DNA of 64,000 nt, from NCBI GenBank assembly GCA_025618425.1, contig CM046832.1, positions 61,331,608-61,395,607 of the forward strand. The letters are read 5' to 3'. The translations under genes were made by a program, and so were the position numbers. Origin of the DNA: Heliocidaris tuberculata. Lineage: Eukaryota; Echinodermata; Echinoidea; Camarodonta; Echinometridae. The notes under the pieces are model-generated. The model was given only the letters and a program-made list of their open reading frames with translations, ran no database searches and was not told the origin of the DNA. Positions 12,201-23,418 of the stretch are shown in pieces. Every line of letters begins with the position of its first letter. Position 1 is the first letter of the stretch.

Positions 12201-15200
12201 ATTGATTCTATCTTCTATTGCGGATTAAATTAAGCAGGATAGATGGGTCATAATGAATAACCTTTGAGGAACGAGTGTGATACATACTATGAGACGATAA
12301 AGATCATTTAGAAAAAAAAAAAAAACGAGTCCACAATGCTTTCACTATGTGTGACACGGAATGATGTAAGGCGTCCCCGTGCATTCGCACATAATGGAGA
12401 ACAACTACATATTGTTGACGATAATTAGGTATATTCATACCCAAATATAATGAGTGTAAGGCTTACTGTGTCAGGGACCGTGGAGCGTTTTTGAAAGTGT
12501 GTATGGGGAGGGGCTGATCTGATTTCACTCATTAATGGCAATTTTCGAGCATTTTTTTTTTCTTAAACGTGTCTTCTCAAAAAAGAGATGAATTTAAATG
12601 CTTTCATAGTATGGTACACTCTTACCTAAACTGCAGCTTGCACACTGTGTGACACATAATATCACATTGGGACCAGAGAAGAGTCACAGTGTATAAAGAT
12701 AGAGTACTGTGAACACACCTTAGGTCACGAGTGTTCTCTCTTCTCTCTCTTCTCTCCCCCCCCCCCTCTCTCTCTCTCTTTCGCTCACTTCTTGAAATTC
12801 TTTCCTATCTTAAAGCCCGGCTCCCACGAGGCCTCATTTCGATTGCGTCATTACCTGTGCTAATCGAGTCTGTGAAGGCAATTAACACATACGCCAGTTA
12901 TTAAAATATTCTTTGCACTGTTCATTTTTCAATCACTTTTTAGACGATATCACTCTGATGCGGTAATAGCGTCAGTAAATGACGCCTCGTGTGAGTCTAG
13001 CTTTAGAAGCATTTACGGAGCTCTGGAGAGGACATGCTCAAAAAAAAATTGATACTAAGTCGCTACCACAACCACTTACAAGTCGTTCCCACTACCTATG
13101 GGAACGAATTATAAGTGGTGTGAACGACTGAGATTAGTAATTGGTGTGAACGAGTTACCAAGTGGTGGGAACGACTTACTAAGTTGTGGTAACGACTTAA
13201 TATCATTTTTTCGCGACTGTCATTTCCCAGGCTCCGTAACATTGTATCAAGCGCTATACAAATGTTTTGCATGATTATTATTATTATTATGTTTTTCTGG
13301 TCGGGAGGATACATTGCTTCTGTAACAGCAGCTTTATGTCGTTCTGATCTCGGATGTGTCTCGAAATGTCTTACAGATGTTAAGGTGAAAAATGTGATCC
13401 CTACAATCACCGGCGAAGGCGCCCTTTCCGAAGGAGGGGAGAACCAACTCACTCTCGATGTGCCGATCAAGTTCCAAGAAGCCAGAGCTACAACGGGCGT
13501 GTCCGGTGAGAACCTGTGGACACTCAGTGCATGGGTTTCCCCGAACCAGGACGGCAGAGGTCCAAGGTAGGAGAACAAATCACTTCAAGTGAAGTTCAAG
13601 GGTGTGGCTAGTAAAATTGTTATAAGGATATAGGAATACATTTGCGATCAGGTTTGCGAAGAATTGGTCTTCGGATCTTACAATTTTCCGACAAGGGTAA
13701 AGAAAAGATCCTCGCATTTCAAATCTGCCGACAAGTTCACAAAGTTACACATTGATTTTGTCGACAGCATTTATGAATTGAAGTCGAGTAGTCACATCCC
13801 ATACATCCCTCTCTAGCAATGGCCACGGTATAACGTATTGTTCATTTCAGGAAGGGTGAACAGGATATAAGTTAACTCACTTCTTACATATCTTCATCGA
13901 ATTTTATTAACCGTGGGTGTTAACTTAGCATGCCTAAATTTCTTTACATAGTGTGGACAGCAAAATATTATCTTCTCTTGAAACAGGTATGGCTACCAAA
14001 GTAATACACTGGATGAGACACAAATGGGACAGACCTACACGAAAAAGAAAGGATTCCAGTTTTCACCCGTGGAATTCTCTTTTAATGATCCACTGGTTGA
14101 GTGTGATGACATGAAGTATATCTGTACACGTATTGACAAGGGAGACATGCCAATGACCACGGGTAACCTGCCCTTTGAGTTCTCAGGTTATCCTGACGAG
14201 ACCGCCCTCATCGGCTGTACCGAAGCTCCAGAATGTCAAGGTAATGGCAACGATATAAATATGAAATTGTAGAATGTGATTTGATTTGTACAAGTCTTTC
14301 AATTCAAATGTAAACTCAAATCAGAAACATTTCAAATATAAATCATAAATCATTACTTCACAAAGCTTGATTGAACATTCAGTTTCTTTATCCATGACCT
14401 AATATGTTATCTAGGTATCGTTGCCCAAGATATTGACTGGAGTCTGGAACCTCTTGAGACAATCTTTCCCGGTCAGGCCACATCTGTTGGCCTCAACAGC
14501 ACGGTGTTCTTCCGAGAAAACAATCCACAGCTTGCAGGCGAGCGGCTCTGGCGGATGGGTGTCTTTGGCAGCAGGGACGCTCAAGGAACTGGTGAGCGTT
14601 TCAACTACGTGTCCCAAACCCTAAGTGATACACAGCAAGGCACTACGCTGAATGGGGAGAGTCCTCTGCAGTTAACGGACGTTGAAACTCTTTTTGAGAT
14701 AGGTTCTGTTGGTTGCAACGGCTTTGGATATGTCTGTGTGGAATTTACTGGTGGTGATCACCCCAACCCCTACTACTTTTTTCGCAAAGAAGGTGCTGAG
14801 GATGCGTCTAGAGCAGCAAATACAATCATCAAATGTAAAGAGCAAGAGTGTCTGTCAAGTAAGTGTCCATGAATTACACTACGTTTTAGGGATAAATCAC
14901 TACCATAGGTTATTGTTGCTCGGTATCCTACACATGATTTAAAATCCATCTTGTAAAGTCATTCCACAAGTAATATTGACATTCAACAAGGCCCGCCTAT
15001 ATTTTACATTTCAGTTTCAGTTTCACTTTCACTTTATTTCATATTTCAAATCACATAAATGGAACATAAACAATGACCGTCGCATTATTACAATAATATA
15101 GGAAAATATCTTCAATACTTCCAACAAAAGAAGAAGACAAATATTGAGGAGCTTATAGGAGAAAGCTATGTTTGTGAGTTATAGGCTCCACAGAGTAATA

Positions 15201-17247
15201 AGATTTATAACAGTCTTTAAAAATAGTGGGAACGAGCATGATACAGCAATATGAGTATATAAATAAAATTAGTATATATATATAAATAAAATTATTGTGT
15301 CGCAATAATCAAATCGCATTCAAAGAAATAGTATTGGATGGGTTCGTTACTTTCATTATAGCAATAGAAAACAGTCCTTGACATTATTACATGTATATGA
15401 GAGGTGATTGTAAGAAAACATTAAAAAAATGAAAATTGATAAAAATCGGGGAGACGAGGGGTACATTACATAACTAGGGAGCCATAGGATAGATTGCGTA
15501 AGTATTTAAGAGGATAGTTTGAATTTGCATTTAAGTGTATACAGTGAGCCGGTATAATAGTTAAGTCTGGGGGAGGTCATTCCACAGTTTTGGTCCTGTA
15601 AATATAATTGTATTGTGCGCAAAAGCTGAGTACATGGAAGGTGATAATAATGGCTTTGTCTGGATGGATAAGAGTAAAGTGAATTCATAGCGAACATAGA
15701 AGATACGGGGTTAGGAAGTTCACGCTTTGTGAGTTGAAACATAAATATTTCTAGATTATATGCAAATAGCTCTTGAATCTTATGAAGATTACACGAGTGG
15801 GGTTGTGTGGGTACGAAAATTTGTATTATTGATTATTCTAATAGCCCGTTTTTGTACAAGTACAAGTTGATTGATATTAAAGGGATTTACCACTATCCCC
15901 CCCCCCCCCCCATGCAAGGATTCTATAATTTGGTAGTATGGTAGGATTAGTGTAGAATATAAAGTGAGTAAGACTTGAGTAGGAAATGAAGCTTTGAGTT
16001 TGCCAATAACTCCTGACTAACCCTTTAAATTATGATTATTAACAATGTGACATTTAGCCAATAACAGTGGTGTGATGCTATGAAGACTGATTACATACCA
16101 AAATGTTATAATTTTAGAGGCCATCTTCTCGGATCTTGAGGTTGATCTCGGAGACCAGGTACTTATTGAAAATAAGAACAACCCATTGACTGTTGATTTA
16201 ACTGGCATTACAACTAATGCGTCGACGAACGTTATGGGAGAAGATTTGTGGATGGTCGGCGTGTACGGCAGTAGGAACCCTTTTGGTTCTGGACCTAAGA
16301 CAGGATTCGTCGCACAAGTGTTGAATCCCAGCTCTGCCGCCACTACGCTAAACGAGGGTGAAGACCTACCCTTCGAAGACGTCAGCTTTGATTTTGACAT
16401 GACAAGGGTTGGTTGTAAAGAAGCCTCGTATCTCTGTTTCGACCTGGACAAGAATCCTATGGCCAGTGTTAACTACATCTTTGATGCGCAACCCGATAAC
16501 TCTGTCACCACCACCTGTGTGGATATGACGTACCGATGCAAAGGTATGTATGATGAACAATATAATCAATCATTAAGAGACTACATGGATTTTTTTTTTA
16601 GCAGTAGTCAAAGTAGCTACGTTATTTTTAGGAACCGTAAAATTTAATAATGGGATGATCACTTTGATAGGCTACTTGTTCTTTGCTCAAGTATCAACTA
16701 ATCAAGATTTGCTCATTGGATCGCAAATGATCAATAGTTTGTTAGTAGTAGGCCTCTATTTATGAAGTCGTTAGTTTCATCCTGCCACCGTCAGATAAAT
16801 CGTTTAACTTGTTATGATCATGTACAGGGGCTACGGCTAGGGAGCTCGATTGGATTCTTGATGTCGGTGAGGCAACATTCAACCAGCCAACTCCTTTATC
16901 GTTGGACGTCGAAGTCCATTTCACGCCGGACAGTCCAGCAGTGGCCGGTCAAGACCTGTGGAAGCTTAGCGCCTTTGCTTCTATGAACGGGAATGGCACG
17001 GGTCCCCGTAGAAATACGGTCGTCCAGACCCTCGACTCCTACAACCAAGCTATGACGCGTCAGGAAGGAGGACCTCTGGAGTTCTACGGAGTTCAAGTAC
17101 CTTTCCCCATCACTGAGCTGGGTTGCGATGACTACGGCTGGTTCTGTCTGGAGTTCCAGAAAGGCGAGCGAGCTAGACCAGAATTCATGTTTGAAACAGA
17201 AGGAGATGGCGACACCATTATCTCTTGCAAGGAATACAACTGTAAAG
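9191..17247 (+). CDS. Gene A: secreted VWC protein with four 4-Cys modules
   Basis: Firm exons: 9191-9293, 11052-11285, 13377-13566, 13987-14240, 14415-14858, 16118-16543 and 16828-17247 (2,071 nt, 690 codons plus one base). Residues 1-30 form a signal peptide (basic HRKR, hydrophobic core, CHA|Q cleavage site). The VWC domain (about 50-111) has ten cysteines and the pattern CTTCSCDNATTTC ... CCYYC with an NAT sequon. Four modules follow: 113-260, 261-408, 409-550 and 551-690. Each has [DE]xLW, a GS.N..G.GPR-like stretch, GC-x6-C and a closing C-x4..6-C. All phases agree. Expected to be secreted and disulfide-bonded; I do not recognise the module, and a role in matrix or ligand binding is only inferred from the VWC domain. 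The 3' end is unresolved; candidate tail exons are listed separately. Paralogous to genes B and C. Confidence 0.88.
9700..10102. mobile_element. TTAA-flanked inverted-repeat element, relative of 1070-1523
   Basis: TTAA at 9696-9699 and 10103-10106. The ends ATGGAAATCCAATC and the complement of AGGAAAATCCAACC are inverted. The arms (about 150 bp) carry GAAAGCAGAAAAATCAGAG and, in inverse, CTCCTTTCACACAAATCAAC. Sits in gene A intron 1. Confidence 0.68.
10526..10735 (+). mobile_element. tRNA-derived SINE
   Basis: A-box-like TGGCTTAGTGG at 10537-10547 and B-box-like GGTTCAAAACC at 10580-10590, followed by a tRNA-unrelated body and an ...ATCAATAAATTC tail. A second copy in opposite orientation is at 55800-55953 and shares ATGGCTTAGTG, GATGCGCTAGTG-like and AATCCTCATTACCAAG segments. 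Not a functional tRNA, as no full cloverleaf can be drawn. Confidence 0.75.
11052..11285 (+). CDS. Gene A exon 2 (VWC domain)
   Basis: 234 nt, phase 1-1. Carries CVYRGIPYMHGDSW, CTTCSCDNATTTC, CQPAFC and CCYYCPF: ten cysteines in the VWC arrangement, all in one exon. Donor GTGAG. Confidence 0.95.
11586..12033. repeat. Possible TIR element with poly(G) core
   Basis: GGGTGTCGATCC near 11593-11604 is repeated inverted as GGATCGACACCC near 12018-12029. A 20-plus poly(G) tract follows the left copy. No convincing target duplication is seen. Intron 2 of gene A. Confidence 0.45.
13042..13211. repeat. Foldback minisatellite of about 21-bp units
   Basis: Four head-to-tail units close to AGTGGTGGGAACGACTTACTA, preceded by two units in opposite orientation (AAGTCGTTCCCAC type). 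The outer ends are inverted (AAAAAATTGATACTAAGTCG against its near complement at the right). Lies about 170 bp before gene A exon 3. Confidence 0.75.
13225..13292 (+). repeat. Tail fragment of an interspersed repeat, ending (ATT)n
   Basis: AAGCGCTATACAAATG followed by ATT repeats. A related fragment with (AAT)n and CTTGTATAGCGCATATCAC occurs reversed near 45325-45380. Probably retroposon tails. Confidence 0.4.
13377..13566 (+). CDS. Gene A exon 3 (module 1, first half)
   Basis: 190 nt, phase 1 to 2. Ends in ENLWTLSAWVSPNQDGRGPR, the W-rich half of module 1. Exactly 190 nt in genes B and C too. Confidence 0.92.
13987..14240 (+). CDS. Gene A exon 4 (module 1, second half)
   Basis: 254 nt, phase 2 to 1. 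Contains VECDDMKYICTRI (C-x6-C) and closing CTEAPEC. Same length in B and C. Confidence 0.93.
14415..14858 (+). CDS. Gene A exon 5 (module 2)
   Basis: 444 nt, phase 1-1. Contains an NST sequon, ERLWRMGVFGSRD, VGCNGFGYVCVEFTGGD and closing CKEQEC. Same length as gene B exon 5, its clear counterpart. Confidence 0.95.
14859..16117 (-). other. Gene A intron 5 with a decayed LINE fragment
   Basis: On the minus strand, about 15480-15900, the translation contains TGPKLWNDLPQT (near 15575-15600) and upstream pieces such as FQLTKRELPNPVSS. GPKLWN.LP is typical of the C-terminal end of non-LTR retrotransposon reverse transcriptases (CR1/Jockey type). Frames are broken by stops and shifts. The rest is AT-rich, with a C-run near 15897-15911. 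Confidence 0.6.
16118..16543 (+). CDS. Gene A exon 6 (module 3, type with FDMT)
   Basis: 426 nt, phase 1-1. Contains EDLWMVGVYGSRNPFGSGPK, FDFDMTRVGCKEASYLCFDL and closing CVDMTYRC. Counterpart of gene B exon 7 (also 426 nt). Confidence 0.95.
16828..17247 (+). CDS. Gene A exon 7 (module 4)
   Basis: 420 nt, phase 1-1. Contains QDLWKLSAFASMNGNGTGPR, LGCDDYGWFCLEFQKGE and closing CKEYNC. Counterpart of gene B exon 8 (420 nt). Last firm exon of gene A. Confidence 0.95.
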
Positions 17248-17746
17248 GTATTAGAGACACGCTGTGTGAGTCAGTGATGTTGATAACCAATGCTACTAAT
17301 ATTGTACTTGGCCATCAGCAAAATTTGCCCAGTAATAAATGGGGGTGAGGGACGCACAATCATGTTAGACGGTTTGTTCCGTTAAGCTTTATAATATTTT
17401 GATTACACTATCTTTAGGTTAGGTTGGAAACACGCTGTAGGCTTCCAGTATTTCCAGAACTTCTACGTCTTATCCTGTTAGGTTAATCAACACCAAGGAT
17501 GGCAACCTGATGAGCTTCATTCAAGATTCACACAGTCCCGCTCGATAAACAATTTCTAAGCACTATCAGAGGAGATGACGTTTATCCTTCATCTTATACG
17601 GGAGATATCTGATGCAAAAGGTAGGCCTAACAATGTTCTTGAATGGAACGACGCACATTTTCTGTTCCAATTGTTTAATACTGCTCATTAAAGAGCAGAA
17701 TATTTGTTTTATTACCAAAACATAACATTATTAATTTAGGGTAGGT

Positions 17747-18092
17747 CAGAGACATCTTGGAGGTTTCAAACATCGAGAAGGACACTGTGTCTCTCCTGAC
17801 GGATGAGAAGACTCCAAGACTCTCTCGAAATTCAAGTACCATTACAAGAGCAACGACATACAACCAACTTTTTCCTGGCAACGTACGGTAAGAAAATATA
17901 AAATTATTTTTTATAATCATCATGCTCCATTTTCGTGAAGATGCTATTTTCCTAGTTTTCTGTTTGATTTTTGCAGGTTTCATCGTGGAGAAGGTTTCAT
18001 TGTGCGATTCCTTGAGAGGAGGAAACAGTATACTCACATTTCTGTTCCAGATTTCAACACTTGTTGCATAAACATCTCGTCGTTTGGGTAAT
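17747..18092 (+). other. Two unexplained exon-like open segments
   Basis: An open frame from about 17747 (DILEVSNIEKDTVSL...) reaches a good donor at about 17889 (CG|GTAAGA). It continues in the same frame after the acceptor TTTTTGCAG at about 17976 (FHRGEGFIVRFLERR...) to a TAA near 18090. It needs a phase-0 entry, which gene A exon 7 (phase 1) does not give. It could be an alternative tail of gene A, a fragment of another gene, or chance. Confidence 0.25.
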
Positions 18093-18546
18093 TTTATAAT
18101 TCTATAATCACCCTATTAGCAATAACTATGGTAAACAAATATTTATAAATCATCTCGAAATCTTCGGGACATTTACGAACGCAATCAAATAATAATTTTC
18201 CGAAAGATGAAATATCCTTGATACTATATAATATATATAGGTGAAACGGCTTGATGTTTTTACAAAGCATAATTTATATTCTTTTAATCCGGAGTATAGG
18301 ACATGAACACTCTAAAGGAGGGAAAAATTGAAAAATGCTGTATAATAAAAAAGATTAATTCCTGAAGCCCTTCAAATATCATTATTAAAAATGCTTCTTG
18401 GATCGAAAAGATATGCTGTTTATAGTGCTGCTACAAAATAGCAAAATTAATGATGATCTCCATAGCTGTTACGTCTTTCACTGGTTTTAGCATTATGTCA
18501 TAAACTATGGTATTACTGGTATCTGAAAATAAACCCATATTGAATA

Positions 18547-18955
18547 CACACACACACACACACACACACACCCCCCCCCACACACACACACAAAATAATT
18601 ACTAGATAACGTAAACAAATGAAATTATTTACGCTCCTTAGGTCTCGCACATATCTGGAAAAAAAATGAAAATAAGTTCCCTATATCGAAAAGTTAAAGA
18701 AAGCGATATCTGAGGATTTTAGAGTATGGATACATGTCAGTTGATGAAAGACAACCTAATCAATTAGTCAGAGAGGTCTATATCATATATTTCTATCATT
18801 GATTTTGTTCCAGAATCATCAGGACTTGTACTGTCGCTAGGATTCTGGGAAAAATATAAATCTAGGTAAGATCTGACCCCCCCCAAAAAAAAAAAAAAAA
18901 AAAAACAAAAAAAAACAAAACAAAAAAAAACAAAAAAAAAAAAACAAAAAACATG
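18547..18955. repeat. (CA)n, poly(A) and (AAAAC)n simple repeats
   Basis: CA array at 18547-18591 interrupted by a C-run, and an A-rich AAAAC-type block at about 18882-18952. Both sit around candidate exon 8. Confidence 0.9.
18814..18865 (+). CDS. Gene A candidate exon 8
   Basis: Acceptor TTTTGTTCCAG, donor GTAAG, 52 nt, phase 1 to 2. From exon 7 it reads ESSGLVLSLGFWEKYKSR. The phase fit to both neighbours and the good splice sites are the only evidence; there is no homology to gene B's tail. Confidence 0.35.
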
Positions 18956-19680
18956 TGGATTAACAAAGTTGCAGAACCCATGTTATATATGTGAATGTTC
19001 ATTGCTGATCTATTCCAAATTACTTAATGTTTGCACAGTTATAAAAAGTATACACTACTTTTGATTTTATACATTTATGCATAGTTATGAAACTCGAACA
19101 ATTCTCATTTGTAATTGGTTCAAATCTATAAATTTTGATAACAAAAAACGTTGTGTAGGACGAGACATACCAATGTTGATATCTCCTTTTTCGTTAAATA
19201 CAGGCTCAATTATTCTACCCATTCATAGTGAAAATAATAGTCATGAAATGGAAAAAGCAAATCAATTCTTGAATGAAGTTGATGTTGTCAATTCGTTGTA
19301 GAATTTAATACTGGAAATGTTAAGGTTGGCACTTCTCGCTCAATGATTGTGAGGGCCAAGACTAACTCAACCTATCTGTCAATATAAACCTGGCCTGAAA
19401 TTAGTACGCTTTCAACACGATAAAAACTACTTTCGAAAAATAAACTCAAGGGTAATTTCAAAGGCCTATTGTAATACCCATAGAAATCAGGTTCGGATTA
19501 CGTACATGTAATACGCCACTGTAATGTTCGCACATTTCTAAAGGTGATAGACAGGTCTATTGAAATTGCCTTCAGTTGATTTTTCGAAAGTAGTTTTTAT
19601 CGTGTTTTTTGTGAATACCGGTCGTATTAGCAAAACGCATACAACCTCAATATTATTAGATTCTTTTGATGGCGTTACAC

Positions 19681-19858
19681 CAATAGCGGATCCGAGGGCC
19701 GGGGGGGGGGGGGATGCCCTCGCTAAAAAGTTTGGACAAAAAAGGAACCTTAAAAAAAATAAACGTTTTTTCTTTCTTACTTTCTTTTTTTTTTTACGCA
19801 AAACGTTTTCAGACCTGTACCTTCCCCACTGAATGAGAATCCCGGACCCGCTTCTGAT
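19681..19858. repeat. Degenerate hAT-like remnant
   Basis: Left end CAATAGCGGATCCGAGGG and right end TCCCGGACCCGCTTCTG are imperfect inverted copies of a CAGTGGCGGATCC-type terminus, separated by a poly(G) run. No clear target duplication. Confidence 0.4.
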
Positions 19859-19908
19859 CACACATGATTTTATTCTCAAACGAAATGTCTTCTTTTTTGT
19901 TCTTACAG

Positions 19909-19999
19909 AGATTCTCCATCTTCCTCACGCGGTCACGTGGTAGATCAGGGGACACCGTCAAATCAGGATCAAAGTGTGGAAACTACAATGCCACAATAA
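19909..19999 (+). CDS. Gene A candidate terminal exon
   Basis: Excellent acceptor TTTTTTGTTCTTACAG, 91 nt, phase 2 entry. Reads DSPSSSRGHVVDQGTPSNQD..., then ETTMPQ and TAA. The stop overlaps AATAAA at 19995-20000, a possible poly(A) signal. With candidate exon 8 gene A would encode 737 residues and end in a Ser/Gln-rich tail. Confidence 0.35.
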
Positions 20000-20007
20000 A
20001 TTCAAAC

Positions 20008-20626
20008 AAAAAAGTTAGTTCCCCGTAACACTTTTCAATTTAATTCTAATTTTTTAATGGAATCTGTTCATTATAATAGCAAAGAACGCAGAACTTTCTT
20101 AATCACATTTCGATCAGTTGTTTGCTTTTGTTGACTGTGTTTCCATATCAAATTATGATTTTATTGCAGTCGGTACGTGAAAAAAAGTTGCACTTTGCGT
20201 TTCACAAGGTCCACATGTATGTACATATTCAGTTATTTTGTTCCTGTACAAGCGCATAACTTGTAATTCAAAATAATGAGACTGCATTGCAAAATATGAT
20301 TTTTAATGCAGTTTCATGAATCTAGATGGCATATTAGATGTCTTTACATGAACCAAAGATTAAAAGAATTAAAAAAGAGAAATCACATGTAAACCCTGCA
20401 TTACACAAAGTGTAACTTTTTTCTTGTACCGACTGCCATAAAAAAAAACCATGGTTTCATTATAAAAACTATGTTCACAAATACCAAATCATTATGAAAC
20501 CATGTTCATAAATACCCAATCAAAATGTGGATTAGAAAATTCTGCACACTTTGCTTTTTGAATGAACAGATTTCATAAAATGACTCTCGAGTTATATTGA
20601 AAAGTGTCAGGCGAAATTAATTTTTT
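20008..20626. mobile_element. Large foldback element (arms of about 280 bp)
   Basis: Sequence near 20170-20205 (GCAGTCGGTACGTGAAAA) returns inverted near 20405-20435 (CTTGTACCGACTGC). AATCTGTTCATTATA and AACACTTTTCAATTTAA also have inverted partners near 20565 and 20605. Begins just after the candidate gene A stop. Confidence 0.65.
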
Positions 20627-21249
20627 GGTTGAGTATATTTCCTTGCAGCCATGTTCGTTGGTTTTACAATGCACGTATTATATCGAACAAAATTAGGCTT
20701 TGACTTTGTAATACCGTAACAACAACTCGTCTTATCAGTTATCAGACACTTACATGTATTTGTATACATAATTATGAATACATGTAAATGAGTAAAAATA
20801 TGTCATTTTTAAAGAGAATGCTTAAAAGCTTGCTGTATTTACATAAGGATGGACTTTTATTTTCTAGTTGGTAGATGCATCTTCTTTTTACATCAAAGTA
20901 ATACACAGCGTTGGTCAAGGTGAGGTATTTGGTGAATTTTTTTTTTTTTCTGGCATCTTTTTTTTTTTGTATGTAACTTTTAAGAATAAAATTCGTTATG
21001 AACTTCTTCTCGGTGCCAGGTCATGTGACATGTGCATCATTTTTGTGATCTTAAATCATCTAAGCTTAAGAGAAAAAACTGAACTGATTTTCTTGAAAAA
21101 AAGCCCTTAAAGCAAAAAAGAGGACAAAAAAGGTTACAAAAACCCCACATCAACAAAATCCAAGTTGTCTTAATTCATAGTTTTATCTACATGAATATAA
21201 TACTTATGAAAGGGTTTCAAGCTATAAACAATTTTCTTTATCGATGAGA

Positions 21250-21480
21250 TAATCACTGTCAAGCGATGTCGTACAAATGGGTGGGGGTGGGGGTGGGGGT
21301 GGTACTCGTTTTTCCGAAGGTGCTTATTGCAAGTCACGGAGTGTGGAGAGGAGCGCTCAGGGATTGGGAGGGGAAGAGGGGGGGGGGGGGGGTGTCTGTC
21401 TCTTTTCTCGCCCTCTTTTATATTTCATTTCCCCCTTTTTTTCCCTTTCTTTCTCCTTTTTATCCTTTATAACTTTTTCT
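21250..21480. repeat. GGGGGT repeats, poly(G) and CT-rich tract
   Basis: (GTGGGG)n near 21280-21300, a poly(G) run near 21378-21392 and a pyrimidine tract after it. Low-complexity, non-coding. Confidence 0.85.
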
Positions 21481-21859
21481 ATCAGTGGAAAAAATAAACA
21501 TATAAAAGGAACAGTTATATTTAAGGTATATTTTCAGTTGTATAAATTCTTTGTTCGTCCATGAAGGTATACATTTTCACAGGTATATTTTCAGATGTAT
21601 ATCTGTATAATTTCAAGTAAGCTGAGATTTTAACGGGAATTCAGTATTCGTCCGGTTAAGTGAATTACAAGTACATGTTTGTGTAAATTCTTTGTTCTTC
21701 CATGAATGTATACATTTTTCCATATAGGTATATATATTTGCTTGTAAATTGTAAAAGTTTCTGTTTATACTTTATTCATGATTGTAATATTTCTATTTTT
21801 TGTATATCTGTTGATTTCACTGAAAAGAAATTCATAAAAGAATACTTTTAAAAAAATTT

Positions 21860-22180
21860 AAAATTCCGAAACCCAAATTTTCCATAGGTTCGTGATTCGA
21901 AAATGAAATAGGGTTCATAATTCCGAAGGTTCGTAATTCCGAAAATGAAAAAGAAAAAGGGGGTCCATAATTCCGACGGTTCCGAAAACGCAGTAGTGCC
22001 CTTCATAACTGTTCGGAATTACGATCTTCGGGAATATACGAACCCTTTTTCATTTTCATAATGATGATTGCTATTTCATTTTCGGAATCATGAACCCTTT
22101 TTTATTTGTGGAATTATGAAACTTCGGAATTACGAACCGTCGGAGTAACGAACCGTCGGAGTAACGAACCTTCGGAAATA
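21860..22180. repeat. TTCGTAATTCCGAA-type palindromic repeat cluster, copy 1
   Basis: Many short alternating units: GGTTCGTAATTCCGAA, TTCATAATTCCGA, and in the second half the complements GGAATTACGAACC and GGAGTAACGAACC. The whole block is a composite inverted repeat. A second cluster is at 61905-62100. Confidence 0.8.
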
Positions 22181-23037
22181 TCTTTTTACCCCTTTTCATC
22201 GTGTGGACTTTCAACAATATTTGTTTTCATTACATTTAGCGAGAAAATATAATTCTTAGAGTTTAATAAACGTTAATGTTATGTGCATTATATAAAAACA
22301 TAACTGTCGGTTTAATTTTCTTGAATTTAATTTGATATAATGACTTTAAATTAAGATAAATTTATTTAAGTGATAAAGTTACCTATATTTAGCATGAAAA
22401 GAATATCAGTGATGATTGTCGAATGTCATAAACACAATAAATGTTCACTGTCTTAAACGTAATGAATATTGACAATATAAAGAATAAATTGTTGATATGA
22501 AATTTATTTTACGCCCTGGGCATGTGTTGTCTTTTTTCTTCAATTTAGCACTCTAAAACCCTACAAAATAGTAAAAAAATCCCTACTGCGCCTTCTCCAG
22601 AAACAGTGTTGAAAGAAAATTTGAAATAAAATCAAATCGGTATATACGGTATCTTCATCCTGATGGTACCACGAAGTTTTCATACACTCACCCTGACTGA
22701 GTTTTATTAGACAAGTTTTAGATAATGGTATGGTTTGCATTGTTGATTTTAGTGCAAAATGTACCATAACATCCAATTTTAAATAAGCGCATTTTGACTG
22801 TACCCAGAAAGACAAACTTTCCTAACTAAAAGTAGTAGGTACCATATTACAAAATAGGAGTTTAAAACTGCAAACAACATTCGAAGAGGTAGCAGGTTTA
22901 ATAAAGCTACTAGTATATCGAGAATGGGTATTTCACAAGATATTGACAGTTGAGTACGCGAATGTAAGAAAAGGGAAGACAGTGAAGGAGATAGCGTATG
23001 AGGGTAAAAACTGAGGAAAGGAGAAAGGAGAAAACCA

Positions 23038-23175
23038 GGGGAGCGTTTCATCAAGCGTTTTGTCAGTGATTTTCACCGACAAATTTGTTCTCAACCAATC
23101 AGATGCATGGATTTCAGTAACTTATTACAGTTGTCAGTAAAAATCACTGACAAAATACTTGATGAAACGCTCCCC
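23038..23175. mobile_element. 138-bp MITE with inverted repeats of about 36 bp
   Basis: Left end GGGGAGCGTTTCATCAAG... TTTTGTCAGTGATTTT; the right end is its near-perfect complement. Almost the entire element folds on itself. No unequivocal target duplication. Confidence 0.78.
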
Positions 23176-23418
23176 AGATCTGTACATTGGATTAAACATT
23201 GTATATTACATGACCAAATCTACTAGTCATTTTAAATTTTCCCTACTTTCATTACCTCTGAGAAGTCTTACGTTAGATAATGGGGGCTAATGGGATATGT
23301 TTGAGGGATAGTTGTCCGGGGATGAGAGTCCAGGGGGTAGTCGTCCTCATACGAGATCACAAATTCATATTCTATCGAGGGTCGACGACTGTAGTTTGGA
23401 AGCAGGGGAGATAAACTA

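Noticed and set aside
13042..13211. CRISPR-like array
   Set aside because: Units are adjacent and change orientation, there are no unique spacers, and the genome is eukaryotic.
17675..18037. 120-codon minus-strand frame
   Set aside because: No domain, and it lies opposite + strand segments with better splice signals; likely chance.
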